A DNA stretch of 64,000 bases from Bromus sterilis (GCA_950022295.1 OX465600.1:302136031-302200030); one strand, 5' to 3'; shown: positions 10,885 to 23,629, counted from the first letter of the stretch. Numbers and translations: made by a program. Notes: generated from the letters alone by a model not told the origin.

Positions 10885-12000
10885 GCATGATCCGGATGGA
10901 AAGTCGGCCCCCTTCGCAGCGTTGCCCTCCTGCACTTCGTTCATGGCCGCTCTCCGGCTGATCAAGACGGGATGTCAGGTCCCTCTCCCTGTGCAGGCTC
11001 ACCCCTGAGCAGCAGGTGTTCGTCGGCTGGGGAGAGGCTCGCTAGATATGGCTCGTACGAGGCCATTCTTCGGAGTCGGTGCTACGCGGAGCGGCGGGCT
11101 ACTCGGGTTTCGGCCGTGTGGCTCGCTGCAGCGGAGAAGGACGAGGCGGGCGCGGAAATGTAGGCCAGAGGTGGCGGTGCGCCCATGGCTTGGAGGCGGC
11201 GTCGCTGCACCTGCGGGTCTCGTGGATGCTTCGTTTGTTGGAAGTCGGTCGGTGGTGTGGGGACTGCTGGTTCGGCCTGAATAAATGTGGTTTTTAATCC
11301 TGTTGTTCTTCTCGCCATTTCATCGGTACACCAAATTCACCTCCTTGATTCGGCTTCCTGGAGATCCGGTGTTTCTCGCGGTGATTTTCGGAGTTTGGCA
11401 TACGATGCTACTGGAAATCTAGAGGGGAATCGATGCGGTCGTGCGCATCTTTTTTGGACAAGGCGCGAAGCTTCGTCTTCTTCTCGGTTCCATGGAACAT
11501 GTCTTCATATAGATTTTCATGAAACCGACAGAGATGGAGAAAATCATGGTTAGTGCAATCGGTAGAATGGCTTTGGCAGAGAGTGTTTTGGTTGATGAAG
11601 ACAATGCGACACAGAATCTTCCTGTTTGTCGGGTGTTTGGCGACTTGCAGCAACAACCTTGGCAAGCGAGGTTGGCAGCACATGTGAAAAGTAATTTTGG
11701 CGGTGCTTCTCGAGTCATGATTTCCAAGGTGAAAATCTATGGTCTGGCTTTCATTGGTTGTACCTAGCAATGGCGTTGCTGAAGGTATTGTTTGAGAAGC
11801 TCGGGCTTTCTCCGGGGTGAAAACCCAAGATCTTCGACCAGGCGACGACAACGCTTATGCATTGCTTTCTTTCTGAAGGCGTTGCTTTTGAAGAGCCTAG
11901 TTTGTAGCATGGGTGTTGTATTAGGTGGTGGTTAGAGTGCTTCTTGTGAGTGGTTGTACACCATGACGGCATCTTGTCTTTTTTATTGTACACCATCGCA
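10885..12000. other. Right part of the unidentified GC-rich element
   Basis: Continuation of 3597-3710. It is GC-rich to about 11280 with overlapping frames on both strands, then more balanced to about 12000. The forward frame 11519-11767 (82 codons) and the reverse frame 11408-11851 overlap, so neither is supported as a gene. I recognise no domain, terminal repeat or poly-A tail. Possibly a decayed retroelement or a captured gene fragment. Confidence 0.3.
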
Positions 12001-12286
12001 CTATCATCAAGTAGCATAGTGAGTTACCGTGTAAACACAACAAATACAGGGTTATCCACATTGCATACTTGTGAGAAAATGCTTATATGTTGACTATTAA
12101 ATTTCACCACAAAACTAAAAGAGGACCAACCTAATCATCGTAGATATGTCGTGCACTTTTTTTTAAGTTACAAGCAAACCTATGAAAGATGACAAGTTAT
12201 GGTTAAGCTTATCAAACTTATTTGTATGTGTTATTGATGTCTAACACAACTGTACTGGACACGTTTATGTCCAATGCAACTACAGC

Positions 12287-12316
12287 GGGCACAACGAAGT
12301 GCGCCGTACCATCTAG
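12287..12316 (+). mobile_element. Helitron-like 3' terminus (CTAG type)
   Basis: GCGGGCAC and GTGCGCC form a small hairpin separated by AACGAA, followed by TACCATCTAG and a host T. This is the standard plant Helitron 3' end. The 5' end is not identified; it probably lies within the preceding few hundred bases. Confidence 0.5.
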
Positions 12317-13439
12317 TAGTAATGTGGTATATTCAAAGGGTTTAGCATCCTCGTTCCTATATGAACCCTCCAGTTAGAACTATGAGATATACCTAATTAT
12401 CTCTCTTAGCTCACATGAGCCTTCACAACTTCTAATGTTACAACAAATAGATCATGAACCATAAGTGGTAAGCTATCTTGAAAATAATGAACAAGTGAAT
12501 AGATCATGAAACAAAATGTATAGGAAAGATAGGACCCTCATGCCTATGGTAGTATTCCTATCCTGTCCATTTCCATAAATACGTCTTGAAGCACCATGCG
12601 TTCACAACTAACATGATGGGATAATATAATATAAGAGTTCCAAACGTCATGGTCTAGCGTACGATGGATGTCCAGTACTCTGCCAAGTCGTCAGATGTTT
12701 CAAGTTCTTAGAAGGTAAACCTAAAGGTGTGACACCCCCCTCCCCCCACCCCAGGGTGAAGTTCTTCATATGGCATGCTTACAAGGAGTGAAGTTGGATG
12801 GTGGAGAGGCTCCTGCAGCAAGGATTGTAACACGCGCCAAGTTGTTTTAGATTTGTGTTTAGGTAGAGGACACGAGTAACCAACTTCTCACTGGATTGTT
12901 CTTTCCTGTGCCATGTGGCATGGTTGCCAATTATCTGACCATGGCATGCTCGCCCATTTTCGGATGACTCCGTGGACTGGTGGTAGGAGGATGTCCACAC
13001 CATTCCTCCCACCCTGTGCAACTGCACCTATTGCGTGGTCATGCACATGGTGGTGGATATGGAACAGTGGAATAGTGTCGTATTTGACAACATGCATCCC
13101 AACATTACACGCCTACATGACACGATCCGGTCGACGCCCGGTTGTGGAAAAATACAGGGTGGTGGGTCTCGCATCAATGTTGTTGATGGTGATATGTCGC
13201 CTTCTAACTTCATATGGTTTTGGCCCATCTTGGCATTTTATCTAAATATTCTTTATATATTGATGCATTAAGGTACAAAGATTTTTGTGTTTTCTCCAAA
13301 ACAAAATCTTATATTAATGCATTTATATTAATATTCTTTATATATTAATGCGTGTGAGTTATTTTCCTAATATATGTGAATTACTAGGTTGTTTATAGGG
13401 AACTTACGTGTTCGTCACTTAGTTCTAGAAAGGGATTTG
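12317..13439. other. Unassigned stretch between Helitron end and beta module 3
   Basis: No gene, terminal repeat or known TE recognised. It contains a C-run at 12737-12755 and mutually overlapping frames on both strands at 12.8-13.27 kb, so coding is unsupported. The end (13240-13390) is AT-rich with short repeats of TTCTTTATATATT. Confidence 0.4.
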
Positions 13440-14400
13440 TTTCCATAGTTTCTTAATTTACATCTAATTCTTGTCAATAATCTATATGGTGCAAGTACGT
13501 CACTAAATATTAGTGTATACGATATGATTTATAGTTATTTGACTACCAAAAATAGTTTGTCACAGAAGTTGATGCTCATGTTGATGTTAGGCTTTCCACC
13601 GGTTTTGTATGGAAGTTTAGTATTGTTTGTTCTTTTTCTGTATAAATAAAATCATCCATGTGAACAGGCACTCTTAACTACAAATAGATGGCCTTGAACT
13701 ATCTAAATGTGAATGGAGTCCTTCACATGACACTAAAATGACAATTTTCTTCTTCGAGCATAGTTAGCTCGCTTTCCTTTCTATGACGGTGGAAGGTTTG
13801 AGGTTGAGCTTTTTTATTCACAAAGTTTTTATTAATACACGATTTGTTGTCTAAATTCATCGTCTTCATGCAAAGAGGAGATCTATTAAATTTTATTTTC
13901 TTTTTCAAAAAAGAAAAGACAAGTAAATGTATTGTTTGTTTAAAGCTGTCATAGCCTCCAACTAACCGGAGGACCAAGCTAATAATACAGGGGTTCTTGA
14001 ATACCGAGCTAGTGGAGGACCATTGAGTTCATATCACTGCCTACCCACAATACCACATAGTTCTCATATAAAGGGCAACACTTCTCTAACCAAAAGACGA
14101 AAATATTACGTTTCATTTTATTTATCTATCTTATAGAGTTATCCTATTCTACTTTATCCATTATTTGTTGTGTCTATGCATGCCAGGGATCTAAACTGGT
14201 CGATCTAGATAGGCATAGAAGGCAACGGGAATTATGAATGATTCACCATTGTAGATTACACCTTTGTAGACTAGTCACCACCTACAGCGCTTCATACTTC
14301 AACTAGTGGTGTAGTTCCGCTGATGAGTTGAATACCAGAGGCGAGCCGAGGGATACTTTAGTGGCCTGCTTACAGCAACCATACGCCGCTTTTATTCACT
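13440..14400 (+). repeat. Beta module 3
   Basis: Contains TTAATTTACATCTAATTC, GTATACGATATGAT, GTTGATGCTCATG, GTATGGAAGTTTAG, TTCATCGTCTTCATG, TATAAA at 14067-14072 followed by GGGCAACACTTCTC, ATGAATGATTCACCATTG and GTGGTGTAGTTCCGCTGATG. More diverged than beta module 2. No coding frame. Confidence 0.65.
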
Positions 14401-14639
14401 CTGCTGACAGCTTCTTATTGAACCAGCACTGTGATATTTGCTTGGCTTGGCTAGGTTGACAGGCAGCACTCTGTTGGTTCGACATGAAATTTTCTTGCTT
14501 AGCTGATTGGCTGCCAAACATAGGGCTACAAGATGACGAACCGACAAAAGACTAGAATCTACACGCGTCATGCTACTGTGAGCACAATTCATGGTTGGCT
14601 TGTTATTTGTCAGCATAGCTCTTAAAGTATTGGAATTGT

Positions 14640-15174
14640 TGCCGACCAGAAACCAGAAAGTAGTGCATATGGTATGAAGTCCAATTATATACTTGACTTT
14701 AGATAATATGTCTTAGTACGAAAGTACATGTTCATGTTGCTGTTAGGATATTTTTCTGGCTTAGTGTAGAAGGTTTGCTCTTGTCTTATCTAAAAGAAAA
14801 TTAGATGTTGATGTTGGTGATATGTATGTGCTTCAGTTCATGTTCGATGGGTGGCAGTCATAACCACAAATTGAAGGGTGTAAACTATCTAAATGCAAAT
14901 TGAATCTTCACTTGACACCACAACTAAGATTTTCTACTCTTAAGCATTGACGCAATGGCCCCATGATACCTTATCACGTGATGTTAGCTTTACTGATTTC
15001 AAATTGAAGGGTGGAAACTATCTAAGTGGTTGTTTGGATACTGAATATTGACGACAGGTTTATACAAAACATGTTTGTAGCCGATTTTTAGCTAAATCAG
15101 TTTTACTGATTTTTCTTTGAATAATCAGCTTATAGAAAATTATGTTTGTTAAAGAAAATTGTAAAACTGTTGTG
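14640..15174 (+). repeat. 5' part of an alpha module, interrupted by CACTA element 1
   Basis: Matches the upstream half of alpha modules (GTTGCTGTTAGG, GTGATATGTA, CACAAATTGAAGGGTG, TAAGCATTGACGCAATGG). The downstream half with the TATA core is missing because a CACTA transposon begins at 15175. The last 110 bp (15060-15170) do not match other modules and may be a small separate insertion. Confidence 0.55.
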
Positions 15175-15445
15175 CACTACGGGAGAGGAAGCTGACGCCT
15201 ACGGCCGAAACCTACGCCGACGGCCAAATGTCGGGGCCGTCGGCGTAGCCGTACCTAGGCCGAGGGCCGCCGTCGACGTAGAAGGGCCGTCGGAGTAGGC
15301 CCAATTTAGGCCGACGGCCGCCGTCGGTGTTTAATGCGCCGTCGGCGTAGGCCTGCCAGGTGGGCCCCGGTGACGGCCGGACGTTACAGCGTCAACCCAG
15401 CAGGGGCTACGCCGACGGCCCCGCCGTCGGCGTAGACCTCGGGTT
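15175..15445 (+). repeat. TIR and subterminal repeats of CACTA 1
   Basis: Several copies of GCCGACGGC and GCCGTCGGCGTAG in both orientations within 270 bp after the terminal CACTACGGG. In CACTA elements such subterminal repeats are bound by the DNA-binding protein TNPA to bring the ends together. One further palindromic copy is at 20581-20610, next to the transposase gene. Confidence 0.85.
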
Positions 15446-15659
15446 GTGTTTTTTTTCATTTTTTTCTTTTGTTTAGCTATTTAATCTTATATTACTAATA
15501 CTAATACATCAAATAATATTGGAAATGGAATTATAGTATATATCATCTCATTTCAACACTCGATATACGTATGCCTCCTTATTCTTTTAATGTCTAATAA
15601 TTAATACATAAAATAATATAATAACAAATTATAATACTAAATTAAAATATATTATGCGA

Positions 15660-18600
15660 CTATTACTATATTAATATGTATGCTCCACAGTTGTACCTCG
15701 TGCGGAGAAAGCTATAAGAGTACACCGCCGCCCCCCTCCCGGCCGGCCCCGGCCTCGCGCCCGGACTAAGCCGGGTTTCGGTGAAGAAAGACCGCCGTAG
15801 TACCGCATTAACTTGCATGTGATTAATCGTAGGGTATGTGTCCAAGTGTGGTGTAAGATCAATGCATAAATGCAATGTCTAGCTCCTTGGTGTGACCATT
15901 TTCACATTCATGTGATAGCACTATTCAAAGTCATGGACATGTAGGTGGAAATACACCCGTTTGCGGGTATTCCGGGGGCTACGAAAGGTTACAAGGTCCC
16001 AACCTTGTTTTCCATGTAGTTTTGTCCTAAACAAATCTTAACAAACCAAAAAGTACATTGTTGAAACATCATGCGGAGAAAGCTATAGGGGTAGACCGCC
16101 AGGCCCCCCTCCGAAGCAGGATGTCGCAGGTGAATAACCGCCAGAGCGTCGGAATCCCACAAAAATTTGCATGTGGACCTAGTTTATGTGTTCAAGTGTG
16201 GTGGAAGGCCCATAGATGCAAAACATAGATCCCAGGTGTGACCTTCTTCATACATGAATGCGATAACAATTAGAAAAAGATTCGTGCACACGTGTAGACG
16301 TGTACTCCCGGAGGTGAATGATCTTGTGGTGAAATGTGTCCAACCTTGCTTCTCCATGTACATATATATGTGCTAAACAAGCACAGATGGAGACAAGAAG
16401 TCCATTGGTCCACCCTGGTACGGAGATCAGCTATAGGGTATTAAAAAAGTCCATTGGTCCATCATCATCACTCTGAGGCTCATTCTCATCTCCATCAGGG
16501 GTAGACCTGCTGGTCCCCCCGATCTTCTACCCCCCTAGATATTCTCCGGATGGGGCTAGCCCGGTGGACATTTGTCTTGGGTTATGTTTGGTTAGGTCAT
16601 AGCTAGGGTCATTACAAACCATGTCTGTGTTCCGATGCCCTGATTAAGCTATCGGTGTTTCCTATTTATTTAACCCGTACCGCGCGGGCCCGGATCTCCC
16701 TAGCTAGATGCTTGCAAAGAGCTAAAAGGTTTGCTCTAGGGTGAAGATCTTGAGCAAGAGCAGGACACTGATGAGCCAGTGAAGAAAAGAGGTTGTGGTT
16801 TCGGAGGTGAATGACCGTCGGAGGGCCGGAATCATTGGAAAACCTGCATGTGGAGCTAGGTTATGTTTATAAGTGTGATTTAATGTTTGTAGATGGCATA
16901 TGTAGGTCATGTGTCTGACGTTGTTCACGGACATGGGCTAACACTTAGTAAAATCGTCGATCCGTATGTGGAAACTCTCGGTATGTGTCTACCAGTGTGA
17001 ATAATGTGGTGAAATGTGTTCAACCTTGGTTTTCCATGTACATATGTGCTAAACAAACATAGATAGATAAAAAAGTCCATTGGTCCATCCTCGTACGGAG
17101 AAAGCTATAAGGGTAGATCTGTGCCCCCCCCGCCGATCTAGGGTTTCGGAGGTGAATGGCCGTCGGAGGGCCGGAATCATTGGAAAACCAGCATGTGGAG
17201 CTAGGTTGTGTTTATAAGGGTGATTTAATATTTGTAGATGGCATATGTAGGTCATGTGTCTGACGTTGTTCACGGACATGGGCTAACACTTAGTAAAATC
17301 GTCGATCCGTATGTGGAAACTCTCGGTACGTGTCTACCGGTGTGAATAATGTGGTGAAACGTGTTCAACCTTGGTTTTCCATGTACATATGTGCCAAACA
17401 AACATAGATAGATAAAAAAGTCCATTGGTCCATCCTCGTACGGAGAAAGCTATAAGGGTAGATCTGCGTCCCCCCCCGATCTAGGGTTTCGGAGGTGAAT
17501 GACCGTCGGAGGGCCGGAATCATTGGAAAACCTGCATGTGGAGCTAGGTTATGTTTATAAGTGTGATTTAATGTTTGTAGATGGCATATGTAGGTCATGT
17601 GTCTGACGTTGTTCACGGACATGGGCTAACACTTAGTAAAATCGTCGATCCGTATGTGGAAACTCTCGGTACGTGTCTACCGGTGTGAATAATGTGGTGA
17701 AATGTGTTCAACCTTGGTTTTCCATGTACATATGTGCTAAACAAACATAGATAGATAAAAAAGTCCATTGGTCCATCCTCGTACGGAGAAAGCTATAAGG
17801 GTAGATCTGCGGCCCCCCCCCCCCCCCGCCGATCTAGTGTTTCGGAGGTGAATGACCGTCGGAGGGCCGGAATCATTGGAAAACCAGCATGTGGAGCTAG
17901 GTTGTGTTTATAAGTGTGATTTAATGTTTGTAGATGGCATATGTAGGTCATGTGTCTGACGTTGTTCACGGACATGGGATAACACTTAGTAAAATCGTCG
18001 ATCCGTATGTGGAAACTCTCGGTACGGGTCTACCGGTGTGAATAATGTGGTGAAACGTGTTCAACCTTGGTTTTCCATGTACATATGTGCCAAACAAACA
18101 TAGATAGATAAAAAAGTCCATTGGTCCATCCTCGTACGGAGAAAGCTATAAGGGTAGATCTACGGGGCCCCTCCGATCTAGGGTTTCGGAGGTGAATGAC
18201 CGTCGGAGGGCCGGAATCATTGGAAAACCTGCATGTGGAGCTAGGTTATGTTTATAAGTGTGATTTAATGTTTGTAGATGGCATATGTAAGTCATGTGTC
18301 TGACGTTGTTCACGGACATGGGCTAACACTTAGTAAAATCGTCGATCCGTATGTGGAAACTCTCGGTACGGGTCTACCGGTGTGAATAATGTGGTGAAAC
18401 GTGTTCAACCTTGGTTTTCCATGTACATATGTGACAAACAAACATAGATAGATAAAAAAGTCCATTGGTCCATCCTCGTACGGAGAAAGCTATAAGGGTA
18501 GATCTGCGCCCCCCCCCCCCCCCCGATCTAGGGTTTCGGAGGTGAATGACCGTCGGAGGGCCGGAATCATTGGAAAACCTACATGTGGAGCTAGGTTATG

Positions 18601-20445
18601 TTTATAAGTGTGATTTAATGTTTGTAGATGGCATATGTAGGTCATGTGTCTGACGTTGTTCACGGACATGGGCTAACACTTAGTAAAATCATCGATCCGT
18701 ATGTGGAAACTCTCGGTACGGGTCTACCGGTGTGAATAATGTGGTGAAACGTGTTCAACCTTGGTTTTCCATGTACATATGTGCCAAACAAACATAGATA
18801 GATAAAAAAGTCCATTGGTCCATCCTCGTACGGAGAAAGCTATAAGGGTAGATCTGCGGGCCCCCCCCGATCTAGGGTTTCCGAGGTGAATGACCGTCGG
18901 AGGGCTGGAATCATTGGAAAACCTGCATGTGGAGCTAGGTTATGTTTATAAGTGTGATTTAATGTTTGTAGATGGCATATGTAGGTCATGTGTCTGACGT
19001 TGTTCACGGACATGGGCTAACACTTAGTAAAATCGTCGATCCGTATGTGGAAACTTTCGGTACGGGTCTACCGGTGTGAATAATGTGGTGAAACGTGTTC
19101 AACCTTGGTTTTCCATGTACATATGTGCCAAACAAACATAGATAGATAAAAAAGTCCATTGGTCCATCCTCGTACGGAGAAAGCTATAAGGGTAGATCTA
19201 CAGGCCCCCTTCGATCTAGGGTTTCGGAGGTGAATGACCGTCGGAGGGCCGGAATCATTGGAAAACCTGCATGTGGAGCTAGGTTATGTTTATAAGTGTG
19301 ATTTAATGTTTGTATATGGCATATGTAGGTCATGTGTCTGACGTTGTTCACGGACATGGGCTAACACTTAGTAAAATCGTCGATCCGTATGTGGAAACTC
19401 TCGGTACGGGTCTACCGGTGTGAATAATGTGGTGAAACGTGTTCAACCTTGGTTTTCCATGTACATATGTGACAAACAAACATAGATAGATAAAAAAGTC
19501 CATTAGTCCATCCTCGTACGGAGAAAGCTATAAGGGTAGATCTGCGGCCCCCCCGATCTAGGGTTTCGGAGGTGAATGACCGTCGGAGGGCCGGAATCAT
19601 TGGAAAACCTGCATGTGGAGCTAGGTTATGTTTAGAAGTGTGATTTAATGTTTGTAGATGGCATATGTAGGTCATGTGTCTGACGTTGTTCACGGACATG
19701 GGCTAACACTTAGTAAAATCGTCGATCCGTATGTGGAAACTCCCGGTACGTGTCTACCGGTGTGAATAATGTGGTGAAACGTGTTCAACCTTGGTTTTCC
19801 ATGTACATATGTGCCAAACAAACATAGATAGATAAAAAAGTCCATTGGTCCATCCTCGTACGGAGAAAGCTATAAGGGTAGATCTGCGTCCCCCCCCCAC
19901 GATCTAGGGTTTCGGAGGTGAATGACCGTCGGAGGGCCGGAATCATTGGAAAACCTGCATGTGGAGCTAGGTTATGTTTATAAGTGTGATTTAATGTTTG
20001 TAGATGGCATATGTAGGTCATGTGTCTGACGTTGTTCACGGACATGGGCTAACACTTAGTAAAATCGTCGATCCGTATGTGGAAACTCTCGGTACGTGTC
20101 TACCGGTGTGAATAATGTGGTGAAATGTGTTCAACCTTGGTTTTCCATGTACATATGTGCTAAACAAGCACAGATAGAGAAAAAAGGCCATTGGTAAAGC
20201 CTCGTACGGACAAAGCTATAGGGGTAGATCTGCGGGTACCACCCGATCCAGGGTTTCGCCGGCCGGAGGAATTGACCGTCGGAATCACTGCAGGTGTAGA
20301 TCAATGTGTCCAACCTTGGTTCCCCATGTACATATGTGCTAAAGAAACATAGATAGAGTAAAAAAATCCATTGGTCAACCCTCGCACGGAGAAATTTATA
20401 TGGGTAGATCTGCGGGTCCCCCCGATCTAGGGTTTCGGAGGCCAA
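15660..20445 (+). repeat. Tandem array of about 345 bp units inside CACTA 1
   Basis: Ten well-conserved units are marked by CACGGACATGG at 16926, 17271, 17614, 17967, 18311, 18661, 19005, 19349, 19691 and 20037, with spacings of 342-353 bp. More diverged units lie at both ends (AGCTATA landmarks near 15704, 16078 and 16425 on the left, 20215 and 20395 on the right). Each unit carries GTAGATCTGCG followed by a C-run of very variable length, then GATCTAGGGTTTCGG. Length variation comes mainly from the C-run. The repeated reverse-strand frames are a by-product of unit conservation. Confidence 0.95.
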
Positions 20446-20580
20446 CGGTGTAAAAAGAATTTATATGCTTGAGAAACTATTACAATGGTGTAAAAATCAT
20501 AAAAGTAAAAAAGAATTTATATGCTTGAAAACATAAAATAAAACAGAAAAAAAAAATGAAAATAAATGAAAAAAGACCTA

Positions 20581-21207
20581 AGCCGACGGCCAGGCCGTCG
20601 GCGTAGGTCCTCACCCCCAGTTCCAACAAAGGCCCCCCTGGGGCAACGGTTACCCACACTCTCGCCCTTCCCCATGCCCAACCCCCTCCCCCACCCCACG
20701 CTCCCCCGCCGCCGCCGCCGCCGCAAGACCCAGCCGCCGGCTGCCCCTCGCCGCCGGCTGCCCCTCGCCGCCGCCCCCACCCGCCCCTTCCCCTCTCGCC
20801 GCCGCCCCCAGCCGCCCCTTCCCCTCTCGCCGCCTCCCCCAACCCTCCCCTTTCCCCATCCCACCATCGCCGCCTCCCCCGCCCCGAGCCCCTCTCGCCG
20901 CCACCTGCCCCGGATGCCCCTCCGGCCGCCGCCTGCTCCACCCGCCCCCTCCCACGATTCGCCCCTCCTCCATCGAGCCCCCCCCTCTGCCCCGAAGCCC
21001 GTCGCCGGAGCCCCCTCCTGGAGCCGCCCCTCCTCCACCGAGCCCTCCTCCGGTGAGTTCCTCCCCTGCTCCTCCTCTTCCTATGCTGATAATGGGTGCA
21101 TGCGTTTTGCCCGGTAGAAAAATTAAAATATGATGCATCTAGTTTCATGATATTATTTGATATGAAATGTTATGTTTGTCGTTTGGCTCTCAATAAAGCA
21201 GAAGAGG
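20581..21207 (+). promoter_or_regulatory. GC-rich 5' region and probable leader intron of the CACTA 1 transposase gene
   Basis: A GCCGACGGCC/GGCCGTCGGC palindrome at 20581-20605 precedes about 420 bp of C-rich sequence (20640-21050) with long overlapping frames on both strands, best read as a leader. CCTCCGGTGAGTTCC near 21051 is a good splice donor and AATAAAGCAG ending at 21201 is a plausible acceptor, just before the transposase ATG. Both are predictions from consensus. Confidence 0.45.
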
Positions 21208-21600
21208 ATGACTGATAATGGGTGGATGTATAGTGGTCGTACTAGTGCTGTTGACAGAACAGATGAGTGGGCATGGACGACCGCTATGGTAGTGCAGGAG
21301 ATAGCCCGTGGTCCAAAGACACTTGATCCCCGTTGCCCTTGCGTCCGTTGCAGAAATCGTCATCGTGCTAGAAAGGAGGTTATGAAACAACACCTGTGGG
21401 CTTATGGGTATATGCCGGGCTTCGTCATGACGGCCGACTTTACTCAGAACGAACGTGATAGAGGTGACGTGATGCGGCAACGGATCGATGGCATAGAGTA
21501 CGATGGCATGCGAAAGTTGCTGGAGGATTACTTGCCCTACCCATGCCAGAAAGAATACCTCCAGGGCTGGGAAGTCGTGTACCACAATATTAAGATTTAA
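21208..21600 (+). pseudogene. CACTA 1 transposase, N-terminal domain only
   Basis: Codons from ATG 21208 encode about 130 residues resembling the transposase-associated N-terminal domain of En/Spm TNP2 proteins. Features: an opening NGWMYSGR (compare the family DRxWMY motif), Cys/His residues in PCVRCRNRH, then HLWAYGYMPGF. This domain normally precedes a catalytic region of more than 500 residues, which is absent. A stop codon at 21598-21600 ends the frame in an unrelated tail, so the gene is truncated. It lies in the same orientation as the element, after the tandem array. I start at 21208 because it follows a plausible splice acceptor; an upstream in-frame ATG at 21172 lies within the presumed intron. 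Confidence 0.75.
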
Positions 21601-21721
21601 ATGGATTAGGCCCACGACTAGCCCATGAAAAGAACTCTTCAGGAGTTTGAATGATTATTTCCGGCAACTAGCGCGGAACATGTGAAATCTCCACTGAACC
21701 CCATGCCAATATCCATAGTAA

Positions 21722-22288
21722 CTAGATGATACCCCGCGCGTTGCTGCGGAAACAGTTAAAAGTAATTTAATATTTTAAGATATTTCTTTTATGAAAGCCG
21801 GTCCAATTTGATTATAAATTATTTTTTTAAAAACTATTGTTTAGAGTAACAAACTAAGTAGATTTAATGATAATAAAAAGAGTGTGATTTTTTTAATTTA
21901 TTATCATGACAATATATCGGCAAGACGATATGAAACAAAAATGACGTTGAGTAGGAGAATGGTGACATCACACTCGGCTAAACCTAAAACAATGATAGCA
22001 AATAAATATGTGCATTCATAATTTTTTTATCACACATATAAATAAAATGTGAGGTAACTTATAATTTGATTTTTATTTTTTAATAGAAAAACCGCTTCTA
22101 AATTGTGAAGTTAAGTGCATAATTTTTAAATATTTATTTGTGTGCGCATGCGATTTAATGAAAGCATCTGCATTAAATGTTAATGAAAAAAGATTTTTAT
22201 TGTGGACCTACTTGATGATGTTGGATAGCTTACATGTAAAAAAAATAGGTTAGTGAGGATAAACTTTTTAGGTATTATAGATTATAGA
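21722..22288 (-). mobile_element. Short non-autonomous Helitron
   Basis: Read on the minus strand it begins TCTATAATCTATAATACC at 22288 and ends with a hairpin (CCGCAGCAACGCGCGG) and ATCATCTAG at 21722. It is flanked by A on its 5' side and T on its 3' side, as Helitron insertions are. 567 bp, AT-rich, no coding frame; a carrier of rolling-circle ends only. The same 3' end type occurs at 36116 and 35289. Confidence 0.8.
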
Positions 22289-22423
22289 TACCTACTAGAT
22301 CGAGTGCCAAACAAAAAACTGTACACATTCCAAATCATAAAGTTACATATTATGTAGTGTCCTCGAGTTGCCTAAGTCCCTCTAAAATCATCTTCAATGA
22401 GCTCCTTTGTGGTGATTCGCCGG

Positions 22424-22451
22424 GCGCAGCGAAGCGCGCCAACCCATCTAA
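22424..22451 (+). mobile_element. Helitron 3' terminus, second copy
   Basis: Duplicate of 95-122: hairpin, CCATCTAA, host T. The 5' end may lie between 22289 and 22330 or beyond; no convincing TC start was identified. Confidence 0.55.
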
Positions 22452-22918
22452 TACTATAAAAATTGGTGTTGTCTAGCTGCATCGTCGCAGCTTTGAGGTC
22501 AAAAGGCCAATGTAACACTTCTTCTTCAGTACATCCCCTAAAATAAATAAGCGGATGAGATTTCTCCATATATCTTCATAATAAAAAGTAGGATGATTTT
22601 TTTAGAAATACGCTTTCTGTACACAACCGAACATAATTTATTTTCAATCTATTTACGAATGCAATGAACGGTGAGCTGCAATTTAAATAGGCAAAAAAAT
22701 TGGTGTACCAACAGGAACGAAGCAACAACCTCCCGTACTAATCTTAATGGGAAGTTCAACTGGAGTACTCCACTTATTCAATTACGAAACAACTTACATT
22801 GTACTTAGAGCAACTTTAGCAGAACCACTATAAATGCTTGCAGTTCTCCATACCAACTTTAGCAACACCAAATACTGAAGCCACAGTTCTCCATACCACT
22901 CGCATCTAAGCTCGGGCT

Positions 22919-23629
22919 TAGATATGAATTTTCACTATGATATTGTGTCTTGTTATATTTGATTTGAAAGAACAGCTCTTGGTATGGAAGTTGATGATCA
23001 TGTTGTTGTTAGGGTATTTCTTTTTGGTGTAGTCTAGAAGTTCAGCATAGTTTTCCCTTATGTTATCAACAACAAAAATGAACAGTGGTGATATGTACTT
23101 TAGATCATGCTTGGTGAGTGATGCAATTGAATCATTGAGTGTAATTACAAACTGAAGGGTGTGAAGTACCTATTAAATGCAAATTGAATCCTGCACATGA
23201 CATCAAAACAAATATTTTTCAGCTCTAAGCATTGATGTCATGACCACATGATAGTTTATTGCGTGATGTTATCTTTACTTAACTTGCATTTTCTCTCGAA
23301 GGATGGAAATTAGTGATTAGCCATTGCTTTTCATGAACTCTGTACTATAAAATTGTGTTTTGTCTAGGGGCATCACCGTGACGTGGAGGTAAAAAGGCCA
23401 ATGAATTTGTAAGGTTTTGAAATCAAAATGCTAAGTGAATACATTGCTTGCTTAAATCTCTCCTGGCCACTGACCTACCCGAGGTCCAAGCTTTTACTTA
23501 CGATCTACCAGGTGTATTGAGTTTATATCACTATCTAACATTCAAGTCCCTTATAAGAGAGCAAGATTTCACCAAGCAAAAGAAGAATATCTCATCCTTC
23601 ATTAATTTAAATACCAAGACAACCTGGGT
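22919..23629 (+). repeat. Alpha module 1, second copy
   Basis: Duplicate of the module at 590-1300, including TATAAG at 3552 bases before the GC-rich region of this copy's end is not conserved elsewhere; the TATA-like core itself sits at 23552-23557. Confidence 0.65.

Larger units (their letters stand above)
15175..21600 (+). mobile_element. CACTA (En/Spm) transposon 1, 5' portion only
   Basis: Begins CACTACGGGAGAGG after GTG, the expected 3 bp target duplication size. Subterminal GCCGACGGC-type repeats follow, then a long tandem array, a GC-rich 5' region, and the N-terminal exon of a TNP2-type transposase. No 3' TIR is present: the element stops shortly after 21600 and is followed by a Helitron and the second duplication copy. 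It is therefore truncated or continued elsewhere. Confidence 0.85.

Noticed and set aside
16722..20045. A series of similar reverse-strand frames beginning MSVNNVRHMTYICHLQ in the tandem array
   Set aside because: They recur because the 345 bp unit is repeated. Their ends vary with the C-run length and they lack domains or start context, so they are not a gene family.
15660..20445. Possible CRISPR array
   Set aside because: Units are 345 bp, repeat along their whole length without unique spacers, and the sequence is clearly a plant transposon.
20480..21148. Long Gly/Arg-rich and Pro-rich frames on both strands
   Set aside because: The region is extremely C-rich on the plus strand, which leaves all frames open; it is better read as the leader of the CACTA transposase gene.
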